Counted from the first letter of the stretch, positions 14,840 through 23,522 are shown. The stretch is 64,000 nucleotides of DNA from SXOA01 sp051004015 (GCA_051004015.1 JBPCKT010000114.1:77637-141636); one strand, 5' to 3'. Program-made: numbers and translations. Notes: generated from the sequence alone by a model not told the origin.

Positions 14840-16207
14840 TTAAACCAGCTCCCGCATCGGTTCCACGCCGTTATCCACCAGATATTGCGGCCGGCCATTC
14901 AGGTCGTTGATGGTCGCGTGTCGCACGTCGATGCCCAGGTGGTGGTAGAGAGTGGCAAAGACTTCTTGGAAGCGGACGGGACGGCTGGCGGGTTCGCCAC
15001 CGATTCGGTCGGTGCTGCCGATGATCTGGCCATGCTTGAGGCCGCCGCCGGCGAGGAGGGCGCAGGCGACTTGCGGCCAGTGGTCGCGGCCGACTTGGGC
15101 GCTGATTTTGGGGGTGCGGCCGAATTCGCCCCAGACGAGGACGGTGGTGTCTTTGTCGAGCCCGCGAGCGTGCAGGTCTTCGATCAGCGCGGTTAAGCCT
15201 TGGTCGAAGACGGGGAAGTCTTCCTTCTCGCGGTTGAAAATCGTGTTGTAGCTGCCGCCGTGCCAGTCCCACTTGCTGTAGTTGACGGTCACGACGCGGG
15301 CACCCGCTTCAATCAGGCGGCGGGCGGCGAGGAAGCTTTGCGGCACACGGGGTGCGCCGTTTTCGTCGATGAATACTTTGGCATCGCCGCTGCCATACCG
15401 TTCGCGGGTTTTGGCATCTTCACGCGAGAGGTCGAGGGCTTCGGCCAGCTTGGAAGAAGTCAGTACACCCATTGCTTGAGACGTGAAGGCATCGAGCCCC
15501 TTCATCATGCCGCTCGAATCGACTTCGCGGCGGAAACGGTCCATGCTCGCCAGAACCTGCTGCCGGCTGGCCAGGCGATCCGTCGTGATGCCATTAAGCA
15601 CCATGTCGTTCTTAGTGTCGCCGAGCGGCCGAAAGCCGGACCAGGCGGCTCCGAGATAGCCGGGGCCCGGCTCGTTATATGGACCGTGCGTCGTGGGATA
15701 GCAGAGGCTGACAAACGGCGGCGTGCTGGCGACTGCCGGGCCTTGTAGCCGCGCGACAGCCGACCCGAACTGCGGCCAGCCACCGCCGGGAACACGGCCC
15801 GCCCTGGTCCGCCCGGTGTAACACTGGACGGCGTCGTGGTCGGCTTGGGCATCCGATAGCGAACGGATGATCGTACACTTCTCCATCATCCGACTCATCC
15901 GCGGCAGCAGCTCGCAGATTTCCACCCCGTTCACGTTTGTCTTGATGGGCTTCCACGGCCCGGCAATCTCCGCGGGGGCGTCCGGCTTGAGGTCGAACAA
16001 ATCCTGATGTGGCGGCCCGCCGACGAGGTAGACCAGAATCACCGACTTGCACGAATTCTTGATCCCCGCCGCTGCCTCCGCTTGCAAGAGCTGCGGCAGC
16101 GTGATCCCAGCCACCCCCAGCGCACCGATCTTCAAGAAGTTCCGCCGCGAAACGCCGTCACAGAAATTCCGGTCATCGCGCGAGAGGGGATCGAGGATCG
16201 AAAGCAT
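14840..16207 (-). CDS. DUF1501 Tat-exported protein (sulfatase-like fold)
   Basis: 455 residues from ATG 16207, preceded by AAGGAG. A Tat signal is seen at residues about 20-45 (SRRNFLKIGALGVAGITLPQ). The DUF1501 body shows LVYLVGGPPHQDLFDLKPDA, IIRSLSDAQADHDAVQCYTG, VTVNYSKWDWHG and TTVLVWGEFGRTPKI, the family's alkaline-phosphatase/sulfatase-like metal-site region, and ends RPQYLVDNGVEPMREL. A partner of the DUF1549/DUF1553 protein encoded downstream on the same strand. An alternative earlier start (16243) lacks a ribosome site. The gene is complete; the cassette boundary lies 7 nt beyond its stop. Confidence 0.9.
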   Translation of the reverse strand: MLSILDPLSRDDRNFCDGVSRRNFLKIGALGVAGITLPQLLQAEAAAGIKNSCKSVILVYLVGGPPHQDLFDLKPDAPAEIAGPWKPIKTNVNGVEICELLPRMSRMMEKCTIIRSLSDAQADHDAVQCYTGRTRAGRVPGGGWPQFGSAVARLQGPAVASTPPFVSLCYPTTHGPYNEPGPGYLGAAWSGFRPLGDTKNDMVLNGITTDRLASRQQVLASMDRFRREVDSSGMMKGLDAFTSQAMGVLTSSKLAEALDLSREDAKTRERYGSGDAKVFIDENGAPRVPQSFLAARRLIEAGARVVTVNYSKWDWHGGSYNTIFNREKEDFPVFDQGLTALIEDLHARGLDKDTTVLVWGEFGRTPKISAQVGRDHWPQVACALLAGGGLKHGQIIGSTDRIGGEPASRPVRFQEVFATLYHHLGIDVRHATINDLNGRPQYLVDNGVEPMRELV

Positions 16208-16706
16208 GCGTAAGCTCCTTGCCGCGGTGCGGGCACCTCGCAATATATCAAAGCGCGCTTATGAGTGCAAAAGCTGTTTCCGGAAAATTCTCATAATTCC
16301 GGCTGCAGGGGCTTGACGATGACATGTGTACGGACATATCCTACTGGAAAACTGTGTCGTCATCCTGGCTGGCCGGACAGGTCGGATAAAATGCCCGCGA
16401 GGAAGATGCCGGCGAGGTCCTTGCAGTCGATCAGCAAACACGGATGAGACTCGACAAGTCACTTATCAAAAGGTCAAAAACATAAATGGATGGTGATGTA
16501 TTAAGATCGATAGTTGTGAATCAACAGTTGGACAAAGTGAATCATCGCAAGCAGCGATGGCAAAAGCATTTGAGGAAAATCGATTTGACGTAAGTCCGCG
16601 AAAAGCAAACTGAAAAATGTGAATAAAAACACTGCTTTCGGGGGGAAGTGGCTCGGTTGAACATCCCTTATCGCCCCCAGCGACAAATTCCGTAGTGAGC
16701 GTTCCC
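16208..16706. other. divergent intergenic region
   Basis: About 500 bp between the divergently transcribed DUF1501 and ECF42 sigma genes. It is more AT-rich than the flanks (16470-16640 especially). I see no ORF with a believable ribosome site, no RNA gene and no strong palindrome. It should hold the promoters of both genes, but no clear -35/-10 pair stands out. Confidence 0.5.
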
Positions 16707-17963
16707 ATGACCGGCAACCTGACAACCGACGACATCCGTGGCACGGTGGACACAATCTACCGCGCCGAGTCCCGCCGCGTGTTCGCCACCCTGGTCCGGC
16801 TGCTGGGGGATTTTGATTTGGCGGAGGAGGCGCTGCACGAGGCATTCATCTCGGCAGTGGAGCAATGGGAGCGGGACGGCGTGCCGGAAAACCCGCGGGC
16901 CTGGCTCGTTTCCGCGGGCCGCTTCAAGGCCATTGACTCGATGCGCCGCCGGGCGCGGTTCGATGCGTCCCTTTCCGACCTAGCCCAGCGGCTGGATTGC
17001 GATGACCACGATGCTCCCGAGCCTGATGAACAGCGAGTCGAAGATGACCGGCTGCGGCCGATCTTCACTTGCTGCCATCCTGCCCTGCCGGCGGAGGCCC
17101 GCGTGGCGCTGACGTTGCGGGAAGTATGTGGCCTGACCACCGAAGAGATCGCGAGGGCCTTTCTCACCGCGGCCCCCACGCTGGCCCAGCGAATTGTCCG
17201 CGCGAAGGCGAAAATCAAGAACGCCCGCATTCCTTACCAAGTGCCATCGCGGGCCGATTTGCCCGACCGGCTGGAGACGGTGCTGCATGTCATTTATCTG
17301 GTGTTCAACGAGGGGTATTCCGCTTCCTCAGGCGAGTCCCTAACGCGAGCGGACCTCTCAGGGGAGGCAATTCGCCTGGGGCGGCTGATCATGGAGCTGC
17401 TGCCGGAACCAGAGGGGGTGGGACTCTTGGCCTTGATGCTGCTGCAAGAATCGCGGCGGGCGGCCCGCACGTCGCCGTCGGGCGAGTTGATCCTCCTCGA
17501 CGATCAGGATCGCTCCCTCTCGAACCGGGACCAAATCGCAGACGGAACAGCCTTGGTGCAGCGGGCGATTTCGTCCGGCCCGATCGGCCCCTACACCTTG
17601 CAAGCCGCGATTGCGGCCGTGCATGCCCAGGCTCCCAGTGCCGCCGCAACGGATTGGGACCAAATCGTAGGGCTGTACGACATGCTGGCTCAGGCGAATC
17701 CATCCCCCGTCGTCGAGCTCAACCGGGCCGTGGCCGTGGCGATGCGCGACGGCCCGCAGGCGGGGCTCGAGCTGATCGATGCCATTCTGGCTCGCGGCGA
17801 TTTATCCGATTATCATCTGGCGCATGCCGCCCGTGCCGATTTCTACCGGCGACTGGGAAAAACGGCCGAAGCGAGAGCTTCCTATCAGCGGGCGCTCGCC
17901 CTCACCCAGCAGGAGCCGGAGCGGCGGTTTCTCGAAGGTCGACTGGCGGAATTACGGGACTGA
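16707..17963 (+). CDS. ECF sigma factor, ECF42-like with C-terminal TPR-like extension
   Basis: 418 residues from ATG 16707 (GTG at 16695 is possible; neither has a strong ribosome site). Region sigma2 at residues about 20-90 (LLGDFDLAEEALHEAFISAV, ENPRAWLVSAGRFKAIDSMR). Sigma4 at about 115-170 (ARVALTLREVCGLTTEEIAR, AAPTLAQRIVRAKAKIKN). Then a long C-terminal part of about 240 residues: VLHVIYLVFNEGYSASSG, VELNRAVAVAMRDGPQAGL and a TPR-like end. This architecture is that of ECF42, which has no anti-sigma factor, carries its own regulatory C-terminal domain and is encoded beside DGPF/YCII proteins, exactly as here. Predicted to switch on the five genes downstream. Confidence 0.9.
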   Translation: MTGNLTTDDIRGTVDTIYRAESRRVFATLVRLLGDFDLAEEALHEAFISAVEQWERDGVPENPRAWLVSAGRFKAIDSMRRRARFDASLSDLAQRLDCDDHDAPEPDEQRVEDDRLRPIFTCCHPALPAEARVALTLREVCGLTTEEIARAFLTAAPTLAQRIVRAKAKIKNARIPYQVPSRADLPDRLETVLHVIYLVFNEGYSASSGESLTRADLSGEAIRLGRLIMELLPEPEGVGLLALMLLQESRRAARTSPSGELILLDDQDRSLSNRDQIADGTALVQRAISSGPIGPYTLQAAIAAVHAQAPSAAATDWDQIVGLYDMLAQANPSPVVELNRAVAVAMRDGPQAGLELIDAILARGDLSDYHLAHAARADFYRRLGKTAEARASYQRALALTQQEPERRFLEGRLAELRD

Positions 17964-18115
17964 CGCGGTGGTCAAAAAAACTTTTCTTCTCCGCAAACCG
18001 GCTGTCGATTTGCAAAGTCTCCAAGCGACTATTCCATGCAACAACTAACTCAACCGCGGCGTGTGCCGCCGGCAAATCACGGCGACCCCGCTCTAACTCC
18101 AAGGGAGACAAGACA

Positions 18116-18547
18116 ATGCGATTCATCATTTTCGTGAAGGCCAGCAAAGAGTCCGAGGCGGGCGAAATGCCCAGCACCGAACTTCTCACCGAAATGGGGA
18201 AGTTCAACGAACAACTGGTCAAGGCCGGTGTGATGCAAGCGGGCGAGGGGCTCCACCCGAGCTCCAAAGGGACTCGGGTCACGTTTTCTGGAACAAAAAA
18301 GACCGTGACCGACGGTCCCTTTGCCGAAACGAAGGAATTGGTCGCCGGCTTCTGGATTTGGAAGTGCAAGTCGAAGGAAGAGGCCTTGCAGTGGGTGATG
18401 CGCAGCCCCTTTCAGGAAGGGACCGTCGAGATCCGTCCCATCTTCGAGGCGGAGGATTTCGGCGCCGCCCTCACCCCTGAGCTGCGGAAGCAAGAAGAGC
18501 GTCTCCGTGCCCAAACCTCACCGCCAGCTCAGGGGGCGAAAGCCTAA
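18116..18547 (+). CDS. DGPF (YCII-related) protein 1
   Basis: 143 residues from ATG 18116, with AAGGGAGAC just upstream. Ferredoxin-like YCII fold with the diagnostic motif TVTDGPFAETKELVAGFWIW at about residues 60-80 and the strand GTVEIRPIFEAEDFG near the C-terminus. DGPF proteins are small, soluble, of unproven chemistry, and are the standard targets and neighbours of ECF42 sigma factors. A poorly conserved tail of about 20 residues (Gln/Ala-rich) follows the domain. First gene after the sigma factor, 152 nt away. Confidence 0.88.
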   Translation: MRFIIFVKASKESEAGEMPSTELLTEMGKFNEQLVKAGVMQAGEGLHPSSKGTRVTFSGTKKTVTDGPFAETKELVAGFWIWKCKSKEEALQWVMRSPFQEGTVEIRPIFEAEDFGAALTPELRKQEERLRAQTSPPAQGAKA

Positions 18548-18608
18548 GCACAAGATACTGGCAACTTTTCCGCTGTTTCCACAATTCATTTCTTAAGAAA
18601 GAGAACCC

Positions 18609-19031
18609 ATGCTCGTCCAGCCTTATCTGAACTTTGACGGCCGCTGCGAAGAAGCAATCAACTTCTACAAGAGCGCGCTCGGCGCGGAAATGACCATGCT
18701 GATGCGTTACTGCGAAACACCGGATCCTACTCCGCCCGGAATGGTCGCTCCCGGCTCCGAAAACAAGGTGTGCCACGCCAGCTTCCGCATCGGCGAATCC
18801 ACCGTGATGGCCAGCGACGGCGGCTGTCGCGGCAAGGCGGGCTTTCAGGGAATCACGCTCAATTTGTCAGTGGCCAATGAAGCCGAGGCCGACCGGCGAT
18901 TTGCCGCGCTGGCCGAAGGGGGAAAGGTGCAGATGCCGCTGATGAAAACCTTCTTTTCGCCCCGCTTCGGAATGGTCGAGGACCGGTTTGGTGTCTCGTG
19001 GATGATTTACCTGCTGTCACCATGCGCGTAG
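18609..19031 (+). CDS. PhnB-like VOC (glyoxalase-fold) protein
   Basis: 140 residues from ATG 18609 with AAGAAAGAGA upstream. It starts VQPYLNFDGRCEEAINFYKS and has KVCHASFRIGESTVMASDGG and FGMVEDRFGVSWMIYL, the pattern of PhnB / 3-demethylubiquinone-methyltransferase-like proteins of the vicinal oxygen chelate superfamily. Substrate unknown. Such proteins recur in ECF42 neighbourhoods, so it is probably part of the same regulon. Confidence 0.85.
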   Translation: MLVQPYLNFDGRCEEAINFYKSALGAEMTMLMRYCETPDPTPPGMVAPGSENKVCHASFRIGESTVMASDGGCRGKAGFQGITLNLSVANEAEADRRFAALAEGGKVQMPLMKTFFSPRFGMVEDRFGVSWMIYLLSPCA

Positions 19032-19135
19032 CCCAGGTTTCTCACTAAACGTACCTGGGACTTCAGTCCCATTGCCGACGGAAGTTATTGACTAGGGAAC
19101 TAAAGTCCCCGCTACATTCAAAAAGGGAAGCCACC

Positions 19136-19495
19136 GTGAAATACATGCTACTGATTTATATGGGCGAAAACGCCATGACCCAGGCCGAGAGGGAGCAATG
19201 CTACGCTGACTCCGGGCAACTTTGTCACGACCTGCAAGCGAAGGGACAATTCGTGGGCGCCAATCCGCTGCATCCCGTGGCGACGGCAACCAGCGTTCGC
19301 GTCCGCGAGGGCAAACGTCTGGTGACCGATGGCCCATTCGCCGAAACGCGCGAACACCTTGGCGGCTACTTTATGATTGACGTCAAGGACCTGGATGAGG
19401 CAATTGGCATTGCCGCGCGGATTCCAGGCGCTCGCAAGGGAACCGTTGAGATCCGTCCGGTCCTGGAGATCGCGGGACTGCCGCAGAATAATTAG
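19136..19495 (+). CDS. DGPF (YCII-related) protein 2
   Basis: 119 residues from GTG 19136 (AAAAGGGAAG upstream); the earlier ATG at 19088 lacks a ribosome site. The family pattern is complete: KYMLLIYMGE at the start, LVTDGPFAETREHLGGYFMI in the middle, KGTVEIRPVLEIAGLPQ at the end. Only moderately similar to DGPF protein 1, and shorter. The usual two-paralogue arrangement of ECF42 loci is therefore present. Confidence 0.9.
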   Translation: MKYMLLIYMGENAMTQAEREQCYADSGQLCHDLQAKGQFVGANPLHPVATATSVRVREGKRLVTDGPFAETREHLGGYFMIDVKDLDEAIGIAARIPGARKGTVEIRPVLEIAGLPQNN

Positions 19496-19579
19496 AATTC
19501 GTAACAGGCATTCGCCCCAACCGCTCCGTAGTCGCGATTCCTCATTCGATGCAACCGCCGCCATTCGGAAGAGACTTTC

Positions 19580-20152
19580 ATGTCACTGCTCCAAATCACA
19601 CTGATCGTCCTCGGAGTCATCGCCGCCATCGTGATCCTGCTGGTCATTGTCGTGGCGCTGCGGCCTTCACAGTTCCGCATCGAGCGGAGCGCCAAAATCT
19701 CCGCCCCGGCGGAAGCGGTGTTCGCGCAGGTGAATGACTTTCATAACTGGAATGCCTGGTCCCCCTGGGCCAAGCTCGATCCGGCCATGAAGGAAACCTA
19801 CGATGGTCCGGCAGTGGGAGTCGGCGCGAAGTACGCCTGGGAGGGGAACAGCAAAGTCGGCCAGGGCCGCTCGACGATCATGGAGAGCAATCCCAGCAGT
19901 CTGATACGGACCAAGCTGGAATTCATCAAACCCTTCACCGCCATCAACGTCGGGGAATTCACCTTTCAGCCCGAAGGGAATCAAACCGGGGTCACTTGGG
20001 CCATGACCGGCACCAACGACTTCATGGGCAAGGCCTTCGGCCTCTTCATGAACATGGATAAACTGATCGGCAGCGATTTCGAGAAGGGGCTGGCCAGCCT
20101 CAAGTCGCTGACGGAAACAACCCACTCTTCCTCTGGAAGAGGGCCGGGGTGA
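19580..20152 (+). CDS. membrane-anchored SRPBCC (polyketide cyclase-like) protein
   Basis: 190 residues from ATG 19580. One N-terminal membrane helix (residues 5-27, ITLIVLGVIAAIVILLVIVV) is followed by a START/SRPBCC ligand-binding fold: RIERSAKISAPAEAVFAQVN, FHNWNAWSPWAKLDPAMKET, VTWAMTGTNDFMGKAFGLF. These folds bind hydrophobic ligands; none can be named here. Lies in the ECF42 cluster with its own ribosome site. The last 10 residues are low complexity. Confidence 0.85.
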   Translation: MSLLQITLIVLGVIAAIVILLVIVVALRPSQFRIERSAKISAPAEAVFAQVNDFHNWNAWSPWAKLDPAMKETYDGPAVGVGAKYAWEGNSKVGQGRSTIMESNPSSLIRTKLEFIKPFTAINVGEFTFQPEGNQTGVTWAMTGTNDFMGKAFGLFMNMDKLIGSDFEKGLASLKSLTETTHSSSGRGPG

Positions 20153-20220
20153 GGGGCTTTCGCCTTCAGCCAACTCGGTACATACATAGTCGCTAGAACT
20201 ATTCTCACAGGAGCAAACTT

Positions 20221-20580
20221 ATGAGCTACGTCGATGGTTTCTTGCTGCCGGTCCTAAAAAAAAACCTGAAGGCCTACGCGAAAATGGCGTCGCTGGCGGG
20301 CAAAATCTGGATGGAGCATGGCGCGCTGGAATACAAGGAATGCACGGGTGAGGATCTGGACGTCAAGTTTGGCGTCTCGTTTGCCAAAACGGCCAAGCTC
20401 AAACGCGGCGAGACCGCGGTCTTCTCCTGGATCAAATACAAGTCACGAGCGCATCGTGACAAGGTCAATGCCAAGGTCATGAAAGACCCTCGACTGGGCA
20501 GCATGATGGAGAGCAAGGAAATGCCCTTCGACGTAAAACGGATGTCGTACGGCGGCTTCGAGATCTTGGTGGACCTCTAG
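20221..20580 (+). CDS. DUF1428 family protein
   Basis: 119 residues from ATG 20221, with AGGAG 8 nt before it. It begins MSYVDGFLLPVLKKNLKAYA and ends DVKRMSYGGFEILVDL, both typical of DUF1428, a small dimeric alpha/beta-barrel family related to YCII-type folds. Function unknown. Last gene of the ECF42 cluster; a run of eight A residues (20257-20264) near its start is a possible slippage site, but the frame is intact. Confidence 0.88.
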   Translation: MSYVDGFLLPVLKKNLKAYAKMASLAGKIWMEHGALEYKECTGEDLDVKFGVSFAKTAKLKRGETAVFSWIKYKSRAHRDKVNAKVMKDPRLGSMMESKEMPFDVKRMSYGGFEILVDL

Positions 20581-20602
20581 GGCTGATGACGGTAACGCTG
20601 CC

Positions 20603-21430
20603 ATGAATGCAAAATCTCCTCGCCGTTGGCTGAGCTTTAGTTTGCGGACCATGTTTATCGTGGTCACGGCGATCTGCTGCTGGCTGGGATGGGAATCGAG
20701 CGTGGTGCGGGGACGCCAGACGCTGCGTAAACAAATGCAAATGCCGCATGTCGTCCGTTTCACGACGGCAGATGAATGGGTCACCTGGTTTCCACACGGC
20801 AAGACAGGGGGTCCAGTGCGTGATCAACCTGCTTCGGTATCGCTCGTTCGCGGCTGGTTGGGGGACGAGGCAATCCAAGAGATCGGCTACAACAAGCTTT
20901 ATCACCCGCTTTCCGAAGCGGAACTCCAGCGACTAGCACGCGTGTTCCCAGAAGCCAAAGTGATTGCAGAGGATCCGATACCTGCGGAACCGTGCCATCC
21001 AGGTTGCTTCCCGCGCGGCACGCTGGTGGATGCGCCCACGGGACCTCGTCTGATTGAGAGCCTGCAGCCCGGCGATCAGGTCACGGCCATCGGCCGTGGC
21101 CGCGAAGCCTTGACCGCTACGATTCAATCCGTCTTTATCACCGAGAACGTGCTGTGGAAAGTCCGCACCCAGGCCGGCGAACTATTGACAACCAAGATTC
21201 AGCCACTCTGCCTGGCGGACGGAAACATTGCGGCAACGGGAGATCTCCAGCCGGGGTACATCATTCTCCACCGACAAGAGAATGTGATCACGCCCGTGAA
21301 GGTGCTGGAAGTGTCATCAACGCAGCGCATCGAGAGAGTATTCAACGTCGTTTTGGGGGACTCCGAGATTTTCGTCGCGGGTGGCTACCTCGCTCGCAGT
21401 AAGCCGCCGCTTGAGTTCGCGGCCAATTAG
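20603..21430 (+). CDS. single-pass membrane protein with C-terminal Hint (Hedgehog/intein) domain
   Basis: 275 residues from ATG 20603. Residues 6-30 (RRWLSFSLRTMFIVVTAICC) are a planctomycete 'FSLRTM' membrane module also seen in the small ORF at 37037. Residues about 35-130 are unrecognised. From about residue 133 a Hint domain runs: nucleophilic Cys in CFPRGTLVDAPTGPRLIESL, QPGDQVTAIG, then VFNVVLGDSEIFVAGGYLAR. The Hint N-terminal Cys is present, but the C-terminal His-Asn pair of inteins is replaced by YLARS, and only about 10 residues follow. Splicing is therefore impossible; N-terminal self-cleavage (Hedgehog-like) is conceivable. Role unknown. Confidence 0.75.
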   Translation: MNAKSPRRWLSFSLRTMFIVVTAICCWLGWESSVVRGRQTLRKQMQMPHVVRFTTADEWVTWFPHGKTGGPVRDQPASVSLVRGWLGDEAIQEIGYNKLYHPLSEAELQRLARVFPEAKVIAEDPIPAEPCHPGCFPRGTLVDAPTGPRLIESLQPGDQVTAIGRGREALTATIQSVFITENVLWKVRTQAGELLTTKIQPLCLADGNIAATGDLQPGYIILHRQENVITPVKVLEVSSTQRIERVFNVVLGDSEIFVAGGYLARSKPPLEFAAN

Positions 21431-21481
21431 CCCCAACATGCAGAATTTACCGTTCAACATTTCCTGTTAAGGAGCAGCAAC

Positions 21482-22666
21482 ATGACCGCAGTCCGCGTCC
21501 TCGTCGGGACCAAGAAGGGTGCGTTCATCCTCAATTCCGACGGCAAACGCCAGAAGTGGAACGTCAGCGGCCCGCATTTCGGCGGCTGGGAGATGTACCA
21601 TCTCAAGGGATCGCCCGTGGATCCCAACCGTATTTATGCCTCGCAGACCAGCGGCTGGTTTGGGCAGATCATTCAGCGCTCCAGCGACGGCGGCAAGACC
21701 TGGGAGCAGCCGGGCACTCCCGCGGGAGAGCCGACCACGACTCCCGATGGAATGCCGAAGGGGGAAAGCAACAAGTTCGTCTATGACACATCCCCAGCAA
21801 CCGGCCAGCCCCTCACCACGCATCAGTTTTACGACGGCACGCAGAAGCCGTGGGTGTTCAAGCGGGTCTGGCACCTGGAACCGTCGCTCACCGACCCGGA
21901 CACGGTTTATGCAGGCGTGGAGGACGCGGCGCTTTTCAAGACGACCGACGGTGGCCAGTCGTGGCATGAACTAGCTGGCCTGCGCGCCGTCCAGGGCGAG
22001 AAGTGGGCGCCGGGGGCCGGCGGAATGGGCCTGCACACCATCCTTCTCGACCCAAGCAATCCCCAGCGGATCTATATCGCCATCTCGTCTGCGGGGGCAT
22101 TCCGCACCGACGATGGCGGCAAGAATTGGAAAGTAATCACCAAGGGCCTCAAGTCGCAGTACTTGCCCGACCCCAATGCCGAGGTCGGCTTCTGCGTTCA
22201 CAACATGGCGATGCACTCCGCTCGTCCGAATGTGCTCTTCATGCAGTTGCACTGGGACGTGATGCGGAGTGACAACGCCGGCGATTTGTGGCACGAGGTG
22301 AGCGGGAACCTGCCGACCGATTTCGGCTTCCCGATCCATGTTCACGCCCACGAGCCGGACACGGTCTACGTCGTCCCGATCAAGAGCGACTCGGAGCATT
22401 ACCCCCCGGAAGGCAAGCTGCGCGTCTACCGCAGCCGCAGCGGGGGGAACGAGTGGGAAGCGCTTACCAAGGGCCTGCCGCAAAGCGACTGTTACGTCAA
22501 CATCCTCCGCGACGCAATGGCGGTGGACAAGCTCGAATCCTGCGGCATTTACTTCGGCACGACCGGGGGGCAAGTCTACTGCTCGCCTGATTCCGGCGAC
22601 AACTGGCAACCCATCGTCCGGGATCTGCCGCCGGTGCTGTCGGTGGAAGTGCAGACGCTGAAGTAG
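21482..22666 (+). CDS. BNR-repeat / sialidase-like beta-propeller protein
   Basis: 394 residues from ATG 21482, with AGGAG upstream and no signal peptide. It starts RVLVGTKKGAFILNSDGK and has repeated Asp-box motifs (SSDGGKTWEQ, TTDGGQSWHE, TDDGGKNWKV, SPDSGDNWQP). This is the 'glycosyl hydrolase/BNR' family related to plant HCF136 propellers rather than a proven sialidase; the sialidase Arg triad is not evident. Followed after 6 nt by a MoaD/ThiS-like gene, and the two are likely co-translated. Confidence 0.85.
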   Translation: MTAVRVLVGTKKGAFILNSDGKRQKWNVSGPHFGGWEMYHLKGSPVDPNRIYASQTSGWFGQIIQRSSDGGKTWEQPGTPAGEPTTTPDGMPKGESNKFVYDTSPATGQPLTTHQFYDGTQKPWVFKRVWHLEPSLTDPDTVYAGVEDAALFKTTDGGQSWHELAGLRAVQGEKWAPGAGGMGLHTILLDPSNPQRIYIAISSAGAFRTDDGGKNWKVITKGLKSQYLPDPNAEVGFCVHNMAMHSARPNVLFMQLHWDVMRSDNAGDLWHEVSGNLPTDFGFPIHVHAHEPDTVYVVPIKSDSEHYPPEGKLRVYRSRSGGNEWEALTKGLPQSDCYVNILRDAMAVDKLESCGIYFGTTGGQVYCSPDSGDNWQPIVRDLPPVLSVEVQTLK

Positions 22667-22672
22667 CCCGCC

Positions 22673-22969
22673 ATGATCCGAGTCATCCTTCCCTATCACC
22701 TCCGGAACCTCGCTCGCGTCAACGGTGAGGTCCGGCTCGAAGTAGACGGCCCCGTCACGCAGCGGACGGTCCTCGACGCCCTGGAAGCCCGCTATCCTAT
22801 GCTTCGCGGCACCATCCGCGACCATGTCACTTTTCAGCGCCGGCCCTTCCTTCGCTTTTTCGCCTGTGAGCAAGACCTCTCCAACGAGGAGATGGACGCC
22901 CCCCTCCCCGTTACCGTCGCGTCCGGGGAGAAATTGTTCTTGATCGTCGGGGCGCTGGCGGGCGGGTAG
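22673..22969 (+). CDS. MoaD/ThiS-family small sulfur-carrier-like protein
   Basis: 98 residues from ATG 22673, 6 nt after the BNR gene. The beta-grasp pattern is clear (IRVILPYHLRNLARV, VRLEVDGPVTQRTVLDALEA, FLIVGALAGG) and the protein ends in the Gly-Gly needed for thiocarboxylation. It carries an insertion with many charged residues (RRPFLRFFACEQDLSNEEMD), longer than in classical MoaD. No moaE, thiF or moeB lies nearby. It may supply sulfur for an unknown product; a link to the modABC genes 2 kb away is only positional. Confidence 0.85.
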   Translation: MIRVILPYHLRNLARVNGEVRLEVDGPVTQRTVLDALEARYPMLRGTIRDHVTFQRRPFLRFFACEQDLSNEEMDAPLPVTVASGEKLFLIVGALAGG

Positions 22970-23006
22970 GGGAAGAGCAAGAATCGAGAGCGCTCGCGTC
23001 CGCCGC

Positions 23007-23387
23007 CTACTTAGGCACCAACTGGATCCCTTGCACTTCAATCCCCGCGTCACGCAGCGCCGCAGCTACCAATTCCCGATGGACCGTCATGCTCAGCCGG
23101 GATTGCAGGGCGGCTGTTAGCTGGTCGAGCTTATCGGGCTGCCGCTGCGGGAAATGCGGTGGGGGCGGCTCCACCGGACGGGATTGCGGTTCGAGAGTGG
23201 CGGAGGATGCCTGCGGCTGTTCGCTATACCTCTTGATGGCATCGTACACCTCCTGGCGATGCACCGGCACTTCCTTGGGACTCTCGACCCCCAGCCGCAC
23301 TTTGTCGCCGCGAATCTCGATCACCGTAATGATGATGTTGTTGTCGATGACTAGCGACTCGTTCTTCTTCCGCGAAATGACGATCAT
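23007..23387 (-). CDS. csrA: CsrA-family translational regulator with long C-terminal extension
   Basis: 126 residues from ATG 23387 (AAAGGAG upstream). The first 60 residues are classic CsrA: MIVISRKKNESLVIDNNIII, GDKVRLGVESPKEVPVHRQE, EVYDAI. CsrA homodimers bind GGA motifs in mRNA leaders. Usual CsrA is 60-75 residues; here a Pro-rich linker (SRPVEPPPPHFPQRQPDK) leads to a C-terminal helix pair (LDQLTAALQSRLSMTVHREL) of unknown role. No flagellar genes or fliW nearby. Confidence 0.9.
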   Translation of the reverse strand: MIVISRKKNESLVIDNNIIITVIEIRGDKVRLGVESPKEVPVHRQEVYDAIKRYSEQPQASSATLEPQSRPVEPPPPHFPQRQPDKLDQLTAALQSRLSMTVHRELVAAALRDAGIEVQGIQLVPK

Positions 23388-23522
23388 GGCCAAACTCCTT
23401 TCGTGGGCAAGATTCGATCCCCTATAGCATACAGCATCCAGGCGGGTCAAAAACGGGTGGCACGCCGACGGCTTTGCGTGCGCGTGAACTCCCTGCCGAA
23501 GCATTCATTTCCGCGCGGTTCT

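Noticed and set aside
20999..21430. Hint domain as a splicing intein
   Set aside because: Lacks the terminal His-Asn and a C-extein; only about 10 residues follow.
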